This document shows positions 24,748 to 34,094 of a stretch of DNA of 64,000 bases, in pieces. The translations under genes were made by a program, and so were the position numbers. The DNA lies in assembly GCF_963677715.1 (NCBI RefSeq), contig NZ_OY782495.1, positions 2,470,001-2,534,000 on the forward strand. Direction: 5' to 3'. Source of the stretch: an uncultured Bacteroides sp. (GTDB taxonomy: Bacteria > Bacteroidota > Bacteroidia > Bacteroidales > Bacteroidaceae). The notes under the pieces were generated by a model, which searched no databases, was not told where the DNA came from, and was given only the letters and a program-made list of their open reading frames with translations. The number at the start of each line of letters is the position of its first letter. Positions within the stretch are counted from its first letter, which is position 1.

Positions 24748-26421
24748 TTAATATTTAAAGCTACTACCTCCCAAAAATTCTCTGAGTAACGAGGTTGGCG
24801 GAATCTCTTTATCGAGCACCGGAATAAAATACTTGATGAACCTGAGCAAGCGATAGGCCTCGCAGTATTCGGGGGTATTGCGCGGAACGTCCATTAATAT
24901 GGGCTCTGCATGACGGCGTAGCACGGCAAACTCGAATAGCAATGCTGAATTAAACATCACGTCTGCATTCTCCTGATAAGGAAATATCCATTTCTCTTCG
25001 CCTGCACGCACGCTTGGCCAACGTGAAATGGTTTCCTGCGCGGAGTAACCTCTGTAATTGAAGTCGCGAATAATGCGGCGCAGCAAACGATTGTCTGTGG
25101 TGGGAATCCAGTTATGATCATCCAAAGAAATGGTGGTTAGTGCCGAGACGTATATCTTAAACTTATTGGCGTTGTTGATATGCTTCGTCAGTTCGGGATT
25201 AAGTGCATGGATGCCTTCAAGAATCAGGATGGTGTGGTCATCTATCTTCAGCTTCTTGCCGTTGTACTCCTTTCTGCCTAATGCAAAGTTGAACTGGGGA
25301 ATTTCAACTTCCTCTCCACGCAGAAGAGCCGCCAATTGTTGATTAAAGAGTTCTAGATCGAGTGCGTAAAGTGATTCGTAGTCGTAGTTTCCGTTTTCAT
25401 CGAGTGGTGTTTGTTCGCGATCTACAAAATAATTGTCCAGCGAAATGGGATGAGGCCTTAGTCCGTTGGTCATTAGTTGTATGGAGAGTCTTTTGCTAAA
25501 GGTAGTCTTTCCTGATGAAGAAGGTCCGGATATGAGAACCAGTTTTACTTTATTTCCGTTTTCTTCTCGATCGTGTATGGTATCGGCTATTTGTGCAATC
25601 TTTTTTTCCTGAAGAGCTTCGGCCACCTTAATCAGATCGGTAGCAAATCCTTTTTCGCAGGCAATATTAAAATCGCCGGCATTGGTCAGTTTCATGATGT
25701 AACTCCATTGCAGATACTCTTTGAACACATCGAGCATCTTTTCTTGTTTGATAACATCTTCCAGAATATCAGGATTTTCTTTATTCGGGATGCGAAGCAG
25801 CAGGCCGTCGTAGTATTTAACGATATCGAAAAGTTTGACGTATCCTGTGCTTGGTACCAGATTTCCATAATAATAGTCTATCGTATCTCCCAACGTATAA
25901 TAATAAGTGTATAGCGAGTCGGATGATTCGAGGAGCTTTACCTTGTCTTGCATACCTTGTTCGTTGAAAATCTTTATGGCTTCTGTAGTGTGGCACTCTA
26001 TGCGATGGAAAGAAATATTCTCATCAACAATTTCCAGCATGCGCTTTTTGATGAGTGACACATCTTCGAGAGTAATGGTGCGACCCATTCTTAAATTACA
26101 AAAATAGCCTTTTGATACGGGATGTTCCACGTAGAGTTTGCCTTCGGGGAATAGCTCGTGAATAGCTTTGAAAAGAATGAAGCAAAGAGAACGTACGTAA
26201 GTTCTCATACCGGAAGGATCTCTTAGGTCGAGAAACTCTACGTCTTTATTATTATATGCTCTGAAGTTCAATCCTTCGGAGCGATTATTCACTTTTGCGC
26301 TGATAACCTGATAAGGGAAATTGAGATTTAAACCATTGTAAATATCCAAAAGTGAGCTTCCGATGGGGAATTCTTTATAAATATTGTTATTTTTGCAATA
26401 GATTTGTAACATCTGTTTCAT
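24748..26421 (-). CDS. Nucleoside (uridine-type) kinase with N-terminal TGS/ThrRS-like region
   Basis: A 557-residue protein. The C-terminal half is a uridine kinase/PRK-type P-loop kinase with Walker A GPSSSGKTTFSKRL near residue 299-312, SLDNYFVDRE and the lid region typical of the family (DNRLLRRIIRDFNYRGYSA). The first 60 residues resemble a TGS domain and the next 200 the second-additional domain of threonyl-tRNA synthetase (HPVSKGYFCNL, SFHRIECHTTEAIKIF). This fused architecture is a recognised family, but why the kinase carries the ThrRS-like part is unclear. Predicted to phosphorylate a nucleoside with ATP in the cytoplasm. Confidence 0.88.
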   Translation of the reverse strand: MKQMLQIYCKNNNIYKEFPIGSSLLDIYNGLNLNFPYQVISAKVNNRSEGLNFRAYNNKDVEFLDLRDPSGMRTYVRSLCFILFKAIHELFPEGKLYVEHPVSKGYFCNLRMGRTITLEDVSLIKKRMLEIVDENISFHRIECHTTEAIKIFNEQGMQDKVKLLESSDSLYTYYYTLGDTIDYYYGNLVPSTGYVKLFDIVKYYDGLLLRIPNKENPDILEDVIKQEKMLDVFKEYLQWSYIMKLTNAGDFNIACEKGFATDLIKVAEALQEKKIAQIADTIHDREENGNKVKLVLISGPSSSGKTTFSKRLSIQLMTNGLRPHPISLDNYFVDREQTPLDENGNYDYESLYALDLELFNQQLAALLRGEEVEIPQFNFALGRKEYNGKKLKIDDHTILILEGIHALNPELTKHINNANKFKIYVSALTTISLDDHNWIPTTDNRLLRRIIRDFNYRGYSAQETISRWPSVRAGEEKWIFPYQENADVMFNSALLFEFAVLRRHAEPILMDVPRNTPEYCEAYRLLRFIKYFIPVLDKEIPPTSLLREFLGGSSFKY

Positions 26422-26505
26422 TTTACGTTTTTAAGTGAGTGATTAAGATGGATAAATATATTACATAATTGCGTAGAAGACAAATAACATTCAAACGAAT
26501 TAAAG

Positions 26506-28203
26506 ATGCAATATTCTTTTTATGATTTTTTAAAGCTCGTTGGCTCTTTAGGCCTTTTCCTTTATGGAATGAAGATTATGAGCGAAGGCTTGCAAAAAGT
26601 TGCCGGTGACAGGTTGCGAAGTATTCTCACAGCGATGACTACTAATCGCGTGACGGGAGTTTTAACAGGGTTACTCATTACGGCATTAATTCAGTCGTCT
26701 TCGGCAACGACGGTAATGGTGGTTAGTTTTGTGAATGCAGGCTTGCTTACGCTGACTCAGTCGATCAGTGTTATTATGGGAGCAAATATTGGTACTACGG
26801 TTACGGCCTGGCTAATTTCACTGTTCGGTTTTAAGGTGGATGTTTCGATGTTTGCTCTTCCACTGTTGGGCATCGGCATTCCACTTATCTTTTCTAAGAA
26901 AAGCATGCGTAAGTCTTTGGGAGAATTCCTGTTCGGATTCTCCTTTTTGTTTATGGGGCTTGCTTTTTTAAAGGATAACGTGCCCAATTTAGCCCAAAAC
27001 CCCGAAATGCTGGCTTTTATACAGAATTATACCCACATGGGGTATCTTTCTATATTGCTCTTTTTGTTGTTGGGTACTATTATTACGATTGTGGTGCAGT
27101 CGTCGAGTGCTACGATGGCTATCACGCTTGTGATGTGTGCCATGAACTGGATTCCTTTTGAACTGGCTGCCGCATTGGTGCTTGGAGAAAATATAGGGAC
27201 TACTATTACGGCTAATCTGGCTGCTTTAGCAGCTAATACATCGGCCAAGAGGGCGGCATTGGCCCATTTTATCTTTAATGTGTTCGGCGTATGTTGGATG
27301 TTGATCTTTTTCTATCCGTTTACCGGAGCCATCTCCTGGTTTGTTGACCATTACATGGCAAGTGCGCCCGAGGTAGCTGTTTCTTTTAAACTTTCGGCGT
27401 TTCATACTGTCTTTAATCTTTGCAACGTATTTATTATGATTTGGTTTGTGAAGTTGATAGAGAAAACGGTAAGTTCGATTATTCGTAAAAAAGATGATGA
27501 TGAAGAAGAATATCGATTACGTTTCATCTCGGGAGGTATACTGTCTACAGCCGAACTTTCTATTTTGCAGGCTCGTAAAGAGATACACCTTTATTCGGAG
27601 CGCACGTATAAAATGTTCACAATGGTTCAGAACTTATTGCATACGGAGAAGGATGACGATTTTAACAGACTGTTCAGTCGGATAGAGAAGTACGAGAACA
27701 TTAGCGATAACATGGAACTGGAGATAGCTCATTATTTGAACCAGGTGTCTGAAGGCCGGCTTAGTTCCGAGAGTAAGCTACAGATAAGGGCCATGCTTCG
27801 TGAAGTGACCGAGATAGAAAGCATAGCCGATAGCTGTTATAACCTGGCACGTACCATTACCCGAAAACGCCAGACTAATCAGGAGTTCACTGAGAAGCAA
27901 TATGAGCATATCCACTTTATGATGAAACTAACAGATGATGCTTTGGCGCAAATGATTGCTGTGGTTGAGAAGCCTGAACATCAGAGTATTGATGTAAATA
28001 AATCGTTTAATCTGGAGAATGAGATAAATAACTATCGTAACCAATTGAAGAATCAAAATATTCTGGACGTAAACAATAAAGAGTATGATTATCAAATGGG
28101 TGTGTACTACATGGACATCATTGGCGAATGTGAGAAATTGGGCGATTATGTAGTAAATGTTGTGGAAGCAAGTAGTGACTTGAAGGAGAGGAAAGCTTCT
28201 TGA
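26506..28203 (+). CDS. Na+/phosphate cotransporter (NptA-like) with PhoU-like tail
   Basis: A 565-residue membrane protein. Two inverted repeats each contain the QSSSAT substrate-binding motif (ALIQSSSATTVMV near residue 62 and IVVQSSSATMAI near 197) together with GANIGTTVTA and GENIGTTITA, the marks of the NaPi-II family. After about residue 330 a soluble helical region with PhoU-like character follows (EIESIADSCYNLARTI). It should import phosphate with sodium. No phosphate-regulon genes adjoin it. Confidence 0.92.
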   Translation: MQYSFYDFLKLVGSLGLFLYGMKIMSEGLQKVAGDRLRSILTAMTTNRVTGVLTGLLITALIQSSSATTVMVVSFVNAGLLTLTQSISVIMGANIGTTVTAWLISLFGFKVDVSMFALPLLGIGIPLIFSKKSMRKSLGEFLFGFSFLFMGLAFLKDNVPNLAQNPEMLAFIQNYTHMGYLSILLFLLLGTIITIVVQSSSATMAITLVMCAMNWIPFELAAALVLGENIGTTITANLAALAANTSAKRAALAHFIFNVFGVCWMLIFFYPFTGAISWFVDHYMASAPEVAVSFKLSAFHTVFNLCNVFIMIWFVKLIEKTVSSIIRKKDDDEEEYRLRFISGGILSTAELSILQARKEIHLYSERTYKMFTMVQNLLHTEKDDDFNRLFSRIEKYENISDNMELEIAHYLNQVSEGRLSSESKLQIRAMLREVTEIESIADSCYNLARTITRKRQTNQEFTEKQYEHIHFMMKLTDDALAQMIAVVEKPEHQSIDVNKSFNLENEINNYRNQLKNQNILDVNNKEYDYQMGVYYMDIIGECEKLGDYVVNVVEASSDLKERKAS

Positions 28204-28284
28204 AGTTAAGATGTATCTGCCATTTATACAGGCCCGATTGATGTGATACGGAAAGATAAATGGCAGATGAGGTGATCAATGAAT

Positions 28285-28446
28285 TTATTCGTCTAGCAGC
28301 TCAAAATCTTCTTTCCCTACTCCGCAAAGCGGGCATATCCAATTGTCGGGGATGTCTTCGAAAGCTGTTCCGGGGAGTATACCTCCGTCCGGATCGCCGA
28401 CTTCCGGATCGTAAACGTAGCCGCAGGCAGTGCAAATGTACTTCAT
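28285..28446 (-). CDS. Rubredoxin
   Basis: A 53-residue one-iron electron carrier. The four Fe ligands are Cys 5 and 8 (ICTACGY) and Cys 38 and 41 (ICPLCGVG), with the usual [12 protein letters not shown] and aromatic core. The reading frame is open for 29 more codons upstream, but those residues are basic and unlike rubredoxin, so ATG 28446 ([10 protein letters not shown]) is the start. In anaerobes rubredoxin feeds electrons to peroxide- or oxygen-reducing proteins; no partner lies next to it here. Confidence 0.96.
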   Translation of the reverse strand: MKYICTACGYVYDPEVGDPDGGILPGTAFEDIPDNWICPLCGVGKEDFELLDE

Positions 28447-28576
28447 AAATGTTTTATTTTGGGGTTTTATCTTTTTAAAACAACAGAGGCTTTCGTTTTG
28501 TTTTACCTCCATTTTGGTTTGTAGGCTGATCATTGATAAAAAGATTGAATCGGTCTTTTTTCCAAATTATATGTTG

Positions 28577-28584
28577 TATTTTTG
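28577..28584 (+). promoter_or_regulatory. -7 box of calcium ATPase gene
   Basis: TATTTTTG lies 26 bp upstream of the start codon. A -33 element is not evident. Confidence 0.4.
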
Positions 28585-28610
28585 TGGCCTAAATAAACGT
28601 ATGTACTTGT

Positions 28611-31295
28611 ATGACTGCAATAAATGATGCTTATTACCATTCCGGCCTCAATGAGAATAAGGTAAAAGCAAACCGGGAGAAATATGGTGATAATCTTCTG
28701 ACACCTCCTAAACGGGTTTCCTTATGGAAACTTTATCTGGAGAAATTTGAAGATCCTGTTGTACGGATCTTACTTGTTGCAGCCTTTTTTTCCTTAATTA
28801 TATCTGTTGTTGAGAATCAATATGCCGAGACAATCGGAATTATATCTGCTATTCTTCTGGCTACGGGCATTGGCTTTTTCTTTGAATATGATGCAGGCAG
28901 AAAATTTGATTTGCTGAATGCTGTTAATGAAGAAACGCTCGTAAAAGTGATTCGCGGAAGCAAAATCCGTGAGATTCCCCGAAAGGATGTAGTTGTGGGG
29001 GATATCATTTTATTGGAAACGGGAGAAGAAATACCGGCGGACGGTGAATTGATTGAAGCGATCTCTTTGCAAATAAATGAATCGAGCCTGACGGGTGAAC
29101 CGGTGATTAGTAAAACAACCGTAGAGGCGGAGTTTGACGAAGAGGCGACTTACCCTTCGAATAGCGTGATGCGGGGAACTACGGTGCTAGACGGGCATGG
29201 AAAGATGCGGGTGCTTCGGGTGGGAGATGCTACGGAAATAGGTAAAGTTGCGCGGCAGAGTACAGAACAGAATGTTGAGCCTACTCCTTTAAATATTCAA
29301 CTCACGAGGCTGGCTAATCTCATTGGTAAGATTGGTTTTACAGTTGCCATCATTACATTTGTTGTGTTTGTTTCAAGAGATTTATTTCATTACTTCAACA
29401 ATACTGAAATAAGCGGCTGGCAGCAATACATGGACATTGCGCAAATTATACTGAAATATTTTATGATGTCGGTTACGTTAATCGTAGTAGCCGTGCCCGA
29501 AGGATTGCCCATGAGTGTCACACTGAGTCTGGCACTGAATATGCGACGTATGCTGTCTACCAATAACCTTGTGCGCAAAATGCATGCTTGCGAAACAATG
29601 GGCGCTATTACGGTTATTTGTACGGATAAAACAGGAACACTCACGCAGAACCTGATGCAGGTATATGAACCTGATTTTTATGGACTGAATAAGGATGGAG
29701 AACTGGACGGTGGTTTTGTTAGCCAACTGATTACGGAGGGAATTAGTGTGAACTCTACTGCCTTTTTACGTGAAGATGAAACCGAAGGAAAGCTTAAAGG
29801 GGTAGGAAACCCAACCGAGGTGGCTTTGTTGTTGTGGCTGGATAGTCGCCAACAAAACTATCTTGAGCTAAGAGAGAAGGCAGATGTGGTTGATCAGCTT
29901 ACTTTCTCTACCGAGAGGAAATTTATGGCAACCTTGGTAAAATCTTCGCTGATAGGCAAGAAAGTAATATACGTCAAAGGTGCACCGGAGATTGTACTGA
30001 GCAAATGCAAAGAGGTGGTGCTTGATGGTAGGAGTGTGAGTGTCGACGAATATCGCCCGATCATTGAGGAGCAATTATTGAGTTATCAAAATATGGCTAT
30101 GCGTACATTGGGCTTTGCCTATCGCATAGTGGAGAACGATGAAACGGGAGATTGCCTTTCTCTGGTGGAGGCTAGTGGTTTGAATTTTCTGGGAGTTGTA
30201 GCTGTCTCAGATCCGATACGTAAGGATGTGCCTGCTGCAGTACTCAAATGCCAGTCGGCCGGTATCGGAATAAAAATAGTGACCGGTGATACTACGGGAA
30301 CTGCTACAGAAATAGCACGGCAGATTGGTCTATGGACGGATGAAGATACGGAATTTAATCGCATAACGGGAACTGCTTTTGCCGAACTGACTGATAAAGA
30401 GGCACTTGACCGGGTAATGGATTTGAAAATTATGTCGCGCGCACGACCTACGGATAAACAGCGGCTTGTGCAGCTTTTGCAGCAAAAAGGGGCTGTGGTG
30501 GCTGTTACGGGAGACGGTACCAATGATGCTCCTGCTTTGCACCATGCCCAGGTAGGGCTGTCGATGGGTACGGGAACGTCTGTGGCCAAAGAAGCCAGTG
30601 ACATTACTCTACTCGATGACTCTTTTAATAGCATTGGAACGGCGGTAATGTGGGGGCGTTCTCTCTATAAAAACATTCAACGTTTTATCGTTTTTCAGCT
30701 TACAATTAATTTTGTGGCCTTGCTCATTGTATTATTAGGTTCGTTTGTCGGAACGGAACTTCCGCTTACCGTAACTCAAATGTTGTGGGTGAATCTTATT
30801 ATGGATACATTTGCCGCTCTTGCATTGGCTTCTATTCCTCCGAGTGAAAGTGTGATGCGTGATAAACCCCGCAATAGCACTGATTTTATTATCAACAGGG
30901 CAATGTGGTACAACATCTTAGGAGTTGGCTCGGTCTTTCTGGTGGTGCTTATGGGCTTAATTTATTTTTATACAAATGCCGATGGCGGGATAAGCGTGCA
31001 TAGACTTACTGTATTTTTTACTTTCTTTGTGATGTTGCAGTTCTGGAATTTGTTTAATGCCCGCGCTTTCGGTACAGCCGATTCTGCCTTTAAAGGAATA
31101 ACGAAATCGTATGGAATGGAGCTGGTTGTGCTGGCCATTCTTGGCGGTCAGTTCTGCATTGTGCAGTTTGGCGGCGAAGTATTTCGTACCGAGCCTCTTG
31201 ATTTGATTACTTGGATAATTATTATAGCTTCTTCTTCTCTTGTATTATGGATAGGAGAGTTGATTCGTTTTGTCCGTCGCTTAATATATAAATAA
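28611..31295 (+). CDS. Calcium-translocating P-type ATPase (PMCA type)
   Basis: An 894-residue P2-type ATPase. The phosphorylated Asp lies in CTDKTGTLTQN near residue 340, the TGE loop in SSLTGEPV near 161, the ion-binding kink in VAVPEGLPMS near 297, and the hinge in VTGDGTNDAPAL near 637. The PEGLP form and the DTFAALALA segment in M6 match type IIB (PMCA-like) calcium pumps. It should export Ca2+ from the cytoplasm using ATP. A HAD-family phosphatase and ribF follow with gaps of 7 and 9 bp, forming an operon. Confidence 0.93.
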   Translation: MTAINDAYYHSGLNENKVKANREKYGDNLLTPPKRVSLWKLYLEKFEDPVVRILLVAAFFSLIISVVENQYAETIGIISAILLATGIGFFFEYDAGRKFDLLNAVNEETLVKVIRGSKIREIPRKDVVVGDIILLETGEEIPADGELIEAISLQINESSLTGEPVISKTTVEAEFDEEATYPSNSVMRGTTVLDGHGKMRVLRVGDATEIGKVARQSTEQNVEPTPLNIQLTRLANLIGKIGFTVAIITFVVFVSRDLFHYFNNTEISGWQQYMDIAQIILKYFMMSVTLIVVAVPEGLPMSVTLSLALNMRRMLSTNNLVRKMHACETMGAITVICTDKTGTLTQNLMQVYEPDFYGLNKDGELDGGFVSQLITEGISVNSTAFLREDETEGKLKGVGNPTEVALLLWLDSRQQNYLELREKADVVDQLTFSTERKFMATLVKSSLIGKKVIYVKGAPEIVLSKCKEVVLDGRSVSVDEYRPIIEEQLLSYQNMAMRTLGFAYRIVENDETGDCLSLVEASGLNFLGVVAVSDPIRKDVPAAVLKCQSAGIGIKIVTGDTTGTATEIARQIGLWTDEDTEFNRITGTAFAELTDKEALDRVMDLKIMSRARPTDKQRLVQLLQQKGAVVAVTGDGTNDAPALHHAQVGLSMGTGTSVAKEASDITLLDDSFNSIGTAVMWGRSLYKNIQRFIVFQLTINFVALLIVLLGSFVGTELPLTVTQMLWVNLIMDTFAALALASIPPSESVMRDKPRNSTDFIINRAMWYNILGVGSVFLVVLMGLIYFYTNADGGISVHRLTVFFTFFVMLQFWNLFNARAFGTADSAFKGITKSYGMELVVLAILGGQFCIVQFGGEVFRTEPLDLITWIIIIASSSLVLWIGELIRFVRRLIYK

Positions 31296-31302
31296 GAAAG
31301 AG

Positions 31303-31920
31303 ATGAGAAGAAAAGAAATTAAAAATCTGATAATTGATTTCGGTGGAGTGTTGATAGACCTCGACCGACAGCGATGCATTGATAATTTTAAGAAAATTGG
31401 TCTGCAGAATGTTGAAGAATTAATTGACCCTTATCGACAACAGGGCTTCTTTATGGAATTTGAAAAAGGATTGATAACGGCTGCAGACTTTCGGAATGAA
31501 ATAAGAGAACGAGTAGGAGACATTATTCCTGATAAGCAAATTGATGCTGCCTGGAATAGCTTTCTTGTTGGTATTCCTACTTCTAAACTTGATTTGTTGC
31601 TGAAGCTTCGTGAGAATTATGTTGTTTATTTATTGAGCAATACGAACGAGATGCATTGGAAATGGGCTTGCCGGAATGCTTTCCTTTATAAAGGCTTCCG
31701 GGTGGAAGACTATTTTGAGAAAATGTTTTTATCGTTTGAGTTGCACCAGGCCAAACCGGAAGTCGGGATATTTAAAATCCTGCTCGAAGATACGGGCATT
31801 TTGCCGGCAGAAACTCTTTTTATTGATGATGCATCTGCCAATTGCCTCACGGCTCAGTCTCTTGGTATTGTTACTTATACTCCGAAAGCCGGCGAAGACT
31901 GGAGTCATCTTTTTAAATAA
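31303..31920 (+). CDS. HAD family phosphatase
   Basis: A 205-residue HAD-superfamily hydrolase, subfamily IA. Motif I is IIDFGGVLIDLD (the second Asp position is Gly-flanked: DFGGV, as in many family members with DxxGV), motif II is LLSNTNE, motif III is the Lys in HQAKPEVGIF, and motif IV is LFIDDASANC. An alpha-helical cap lies at about residues 20-85. It probably dephosphorylates a small metabolite; the position directly before ribF makes a flavin-precursor phosphatase conceivable, but this is only inferred from context. Confidence 0.88.
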   Translation: MRRKEIKNLIIDFGGVLIDLDRQRCIDNFKKIGLQNVEELIDPYRQQGFFMEFEKGLITAADFRNEIRERVGDIIPDKQIDAAWNSFLVGIPTSKLDLLLKLRENYVVYLLSNTNEMHWKWACRNAFLYKGFRVEDYFEKMFLSFELHQAKPEVGIFKILLEDTGILPAETLFIDDASANCLTAQSLGIVTYTPKAGEDWSHLFK

Positions 31921-31929
31921 ATATTTGTC

Positions 31930-32853
31930 ATGCAGATTATCCATAATATACCCGATGTTTTGCCTGAACCATGTGTTGCCACTATCGGCTTCTTTGACGG
32001 AGTACATATCGGACATCGTTTTTTGATTGAACAAGTAAAGAACGTTGCTTCTATAAATGGGCTGAAGTCTGCTTTGATTACTTTCCCGATTCATCCTCGT
32101 AAGGTGATGAACTCTGATTATCGTCCGGAGTTGCTTACTACGAATAGTGAGAAAATTGTTCTTTTGGAAGGAACGGGTGTAGATTATTGTATGATGCTTG
32201 ATTTTACTACGGACATCTCTCAGCTGACTGCTTGCGAGTTTATGAAGAACATTCTTAAAGAGCGCTATAATGTACAAAGTCTGGTTATTGGTTATGATCA
32301 TCGCTTTGGGCGAAACAGAAGCGAGGGATTTGATGATTATTCCCTTTACGGAAAACAAATGGGTATGGAGGTGGTGCTTGCAGAAGCTTGTTCTTTTGAA
32401 CAGACAAATGTGAGTTCATCTGTTATTCGCACTTCTCTGCAACAGGGCAGGGTAGACGAGGTGGCTCGTTGCTTGGGCTATGACTATTCTATTGAAGGGG
32501 TTGTTGTGAACGGATACAAAATGGGGCGTAAGATAGGATTTCCTACGGCGAATCTTCAGATTGAGACTCCGGAAAAGCTGATACCTTTGGATGGGGTTTA
32601 CGCTGTTAGAGTGGATGTTGAAGGAAAGCCCTATATCGGTATGCTGAATATCGGTTATCGTCCGACTATGGATAATGGACGTAGTCGCACTATAGAGGTG
32701 CATATTCTCCATTTCAATTCGGATATTTACGATCGCACCATTCGTCTGTCTTTTGTGCAACGTATTCGTTCGGAGATGAAATTTTCCGGTTTAGACGATC
32801 TGGTGGCACAACTCCATAAAGATGCGATTATGGTAGAATCTATTCTGGGATAA
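31930..32853 (+). CDS. ribF: Bifunctional riboflavin kinase / FAD synthetase
   Basis: A 307-residue protein that makes FMN and then FAD. The N-terminal adenylyltransferase has IGFFDGVHIGHR near residue 19-30 and the nucleotidyl transferase ISSSVIRTSL-type motif (VSSSVIRTSLQQG near 158-170). The C-terminal riboflavin kinase domain shows GYKMGRKIGFPTANL near 196-210 and GMLNIGYRPT. It ends a three-gene unit with the calcium ATPase and HAD genes. Confidence 0.96.
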   Translation: MQIIHNIPDVLPEPCVATIGFFDGVHIGHRFLIEQVKNVASINGLKSALITFPIHPRKVMNSDYRPELLTTNSEKIVLLEGTGVDYCMMLDFTTDISQLTACEFMKNILKERYNVQSLVIGYDHRFGRNRSEGFDDYSLYGKQMGMEVVLAEACSFEQTNVSSSVIRTSLQQGRVDEVARCLGYDYSIEGVVVNGYKMGRKIGFPTANLQIETPEKLIPLDGVYAVRVDVEGKPYIGMLNIGYRPTMDNGRSRTIEVHILHFNSDIYDRTIRLSFVQRIRSEMKFSGLDDLVAQLHKDAIMVESILG

Positions 32854-33101
32854 ACAATCATTCTTTTGTTTCTCTATTTCTTTCGGGTATTTAGTCTCTG
32901 CTGCATAAATGCGTTCGCATAACTCTTCGTTGTGAATATGCCGATCATTTTTATTCATTTTAAGTGCTTTTATATTGAAGATCATAATTTATATATTGTT
33001 TTTCGATAAATAAAGTTGTTGTTCTGAGAAATAATATATTCCTTTGCATATCGATAAACGATATATTATTATTGAATAACAGATTTAAAAGGGTGTATCT
33101 C

Positions 33102-33191
33102 ATGAAAAGAATCTTTTTGGGTATTTCAATGTTGATTGTTTCAATATCAGTGATGACCATATTGATTTGCGGGGCTGCTGCAAGCATATGA
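33102..33191 (+). CDS. Possible 29-residue hydrophobic membrane peptide
   Basis: A short ORF encodes MKRIFLGISMLIVSISVMTI then LICGAAASI and a TGA stop. It has a basic start and one hydrophobic segment of about 22 residues, the form of a small single-pass membrane protein or toxin-like peptide. A purine-poor leader (AAAAGGGTGTATCTC) precedes it. There is no homologue I recognise, and a chance ORF of this size is possible. Confidence 0.3.
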   Translation: MKRIFLGISMLIVSISVMTILICGAAASI

Positions 33192-33254
33192 ATTGTTGAT
33201 CTTTAAAAGTGGTTTAACCTGCCCGGCAGAGAAGATAGATTGAAACAAAACAAT

Positions 33255-33262
33255 TATCTTTG
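33255..33262 (+). promoter_or_regulatory. -7 box of CPBP protease operon
   Basis: TATCTTTG lies 22 bp before the ATG of the CPBP gene and matches the Bacteroides consensus. Confidence 0.55.
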
Positions 33263-33284
33263 TATGCTATTAACAGAATAGAAT

Positions 33285-34079
33285 ATGATAAAGGCTATAA
33301 AATTAGTGCTGATTTACTTTGGTTGCCAGATTGTGGGGGCATTGATTGTTGCCATGTTCGGGGCTATTATTTCTCTGGTTATGTATGGCAATTTTACAGG
33401 CGTGCAGGCAATGATGCTTGCTCCTGCCATGTTTGCCGGTTTTTTACTTATGGCCTTTTATCTTTATAAAGCCGATTATATAAATAGAGAGAAAGTCACA
33501 TGGACTCCGGTATCTCCTTTCTATCTGCTTTGTTCAGTGATTATAGCTCTTTCGGCTATCGTGTTGATTGATTATCTAATGTCTTTAATGCCATGGTTGC
33601 CTAATATTATGGAAGATTCTTTTAATCTTTTGCAATCCGGTTGGTTTGGCATTGTTTGCCTTACTCTGCTGGGGCCGATTCTTGAAGAATTACTTTTCAG
33701 AGGAGCCATTACTAGAGTTCTCTTGAGAAAATATACGCCTGCGAAGGCCATTGTTTTGTCTGCACTCGTTTTTGGCGTGTTTCATTTAAACCCGGCTCAG
33801 ATATTTGGGGCGGCTTTAATTGGGCTGCTGCTGGCATGGATTTACTATAAAACAGCAAGTCTTGTTCCGTGCATACTGATACACATTGTAAATAATAGTT
33901 TGTCGGTATACCTTGGCTTACGATATCCGAATGCTGAATATATTAAAGATGTAGTGGGAGAACCCTCCTATTATAAAATACTAGTGGCTGCTGCTCTATG
34001 TCTGGTTATTGCCTATGCGGCAATGAGGAAAACGAAAGTGGCCTATGACTGGAAAGAGGCTCTGTTGAATAGAAACTAA
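33285..34079 (+). CDS. CPBP family intramembrane glutamic endopeptidase
   Basis: A 264-residue polytopic membrane protein with the CAAX-protease/bacteriocin-processing (CPBP, Abi) motifs: EExxxR in ILEELLFRG near residue 130, FxxxH in FGVFHLNPAQ near 167, and HxxxN-type HIVNNSLS near 204. These supply the catalytic Glu and His. Possible roles include intramembrane protein cleavage or self-immunity to peptides. It is followed after 15 bp by DUF2975 and HTH genes, probably in one operon. Confidence 0.9.
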   Translation: MIKAIKLVLIYFGCQIVGALIVAMFGAIISLVMYGNFTGVQAMMLAPAMFAGFLLMAFYLYKADYINREKVTWTPVSPFYLLCSVIIALSAIVLIDYLMSLMPWLPNIMEDSFNLLQSGWFGIVCLTLLGPILEELLFRGAITRVLLRKYTPAKAIVLSALVFGVFHLNPAQIFGAALIGLLLAWIYYKTASLVPCILIHIVNNSLSVYLGLRYPNAEYIKDVVGEPSYYKILVAAALCLVIAYAAMRKTKVAYDWKEALLNRN

Positions 34080-34094
34080 ATATAAATATTGATA

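Larger units (their letters stand above)
32854..33284. other. 431 bp region after ribF: one possible tiny membrane peptide gene and AT-rich inverted repeats
   Basis: No large gene is present. An imperfect inverted repeat brackets 32990-33070 (TATATTGTTTTTCGATA against a later TATCGATAAACGATATA segment), a 29-codon hydrophobic ORF lies at 33102-33191, and the -7 box of the CPBP gene (TATCTTTG) is at 33255-33262. Confidence 0.6.

Noticed and set aside
32791..32958. A 55-codon minus-strand frame (MNKNDRHIHNEELCERIYAA) overlapping the end of ribF
   Set aside because: It overlaps ribF coding sequence by 63 bp, has no promoter motif, and resembles no family I know. The composition is plausible for a protein, so it is not fully excluded.
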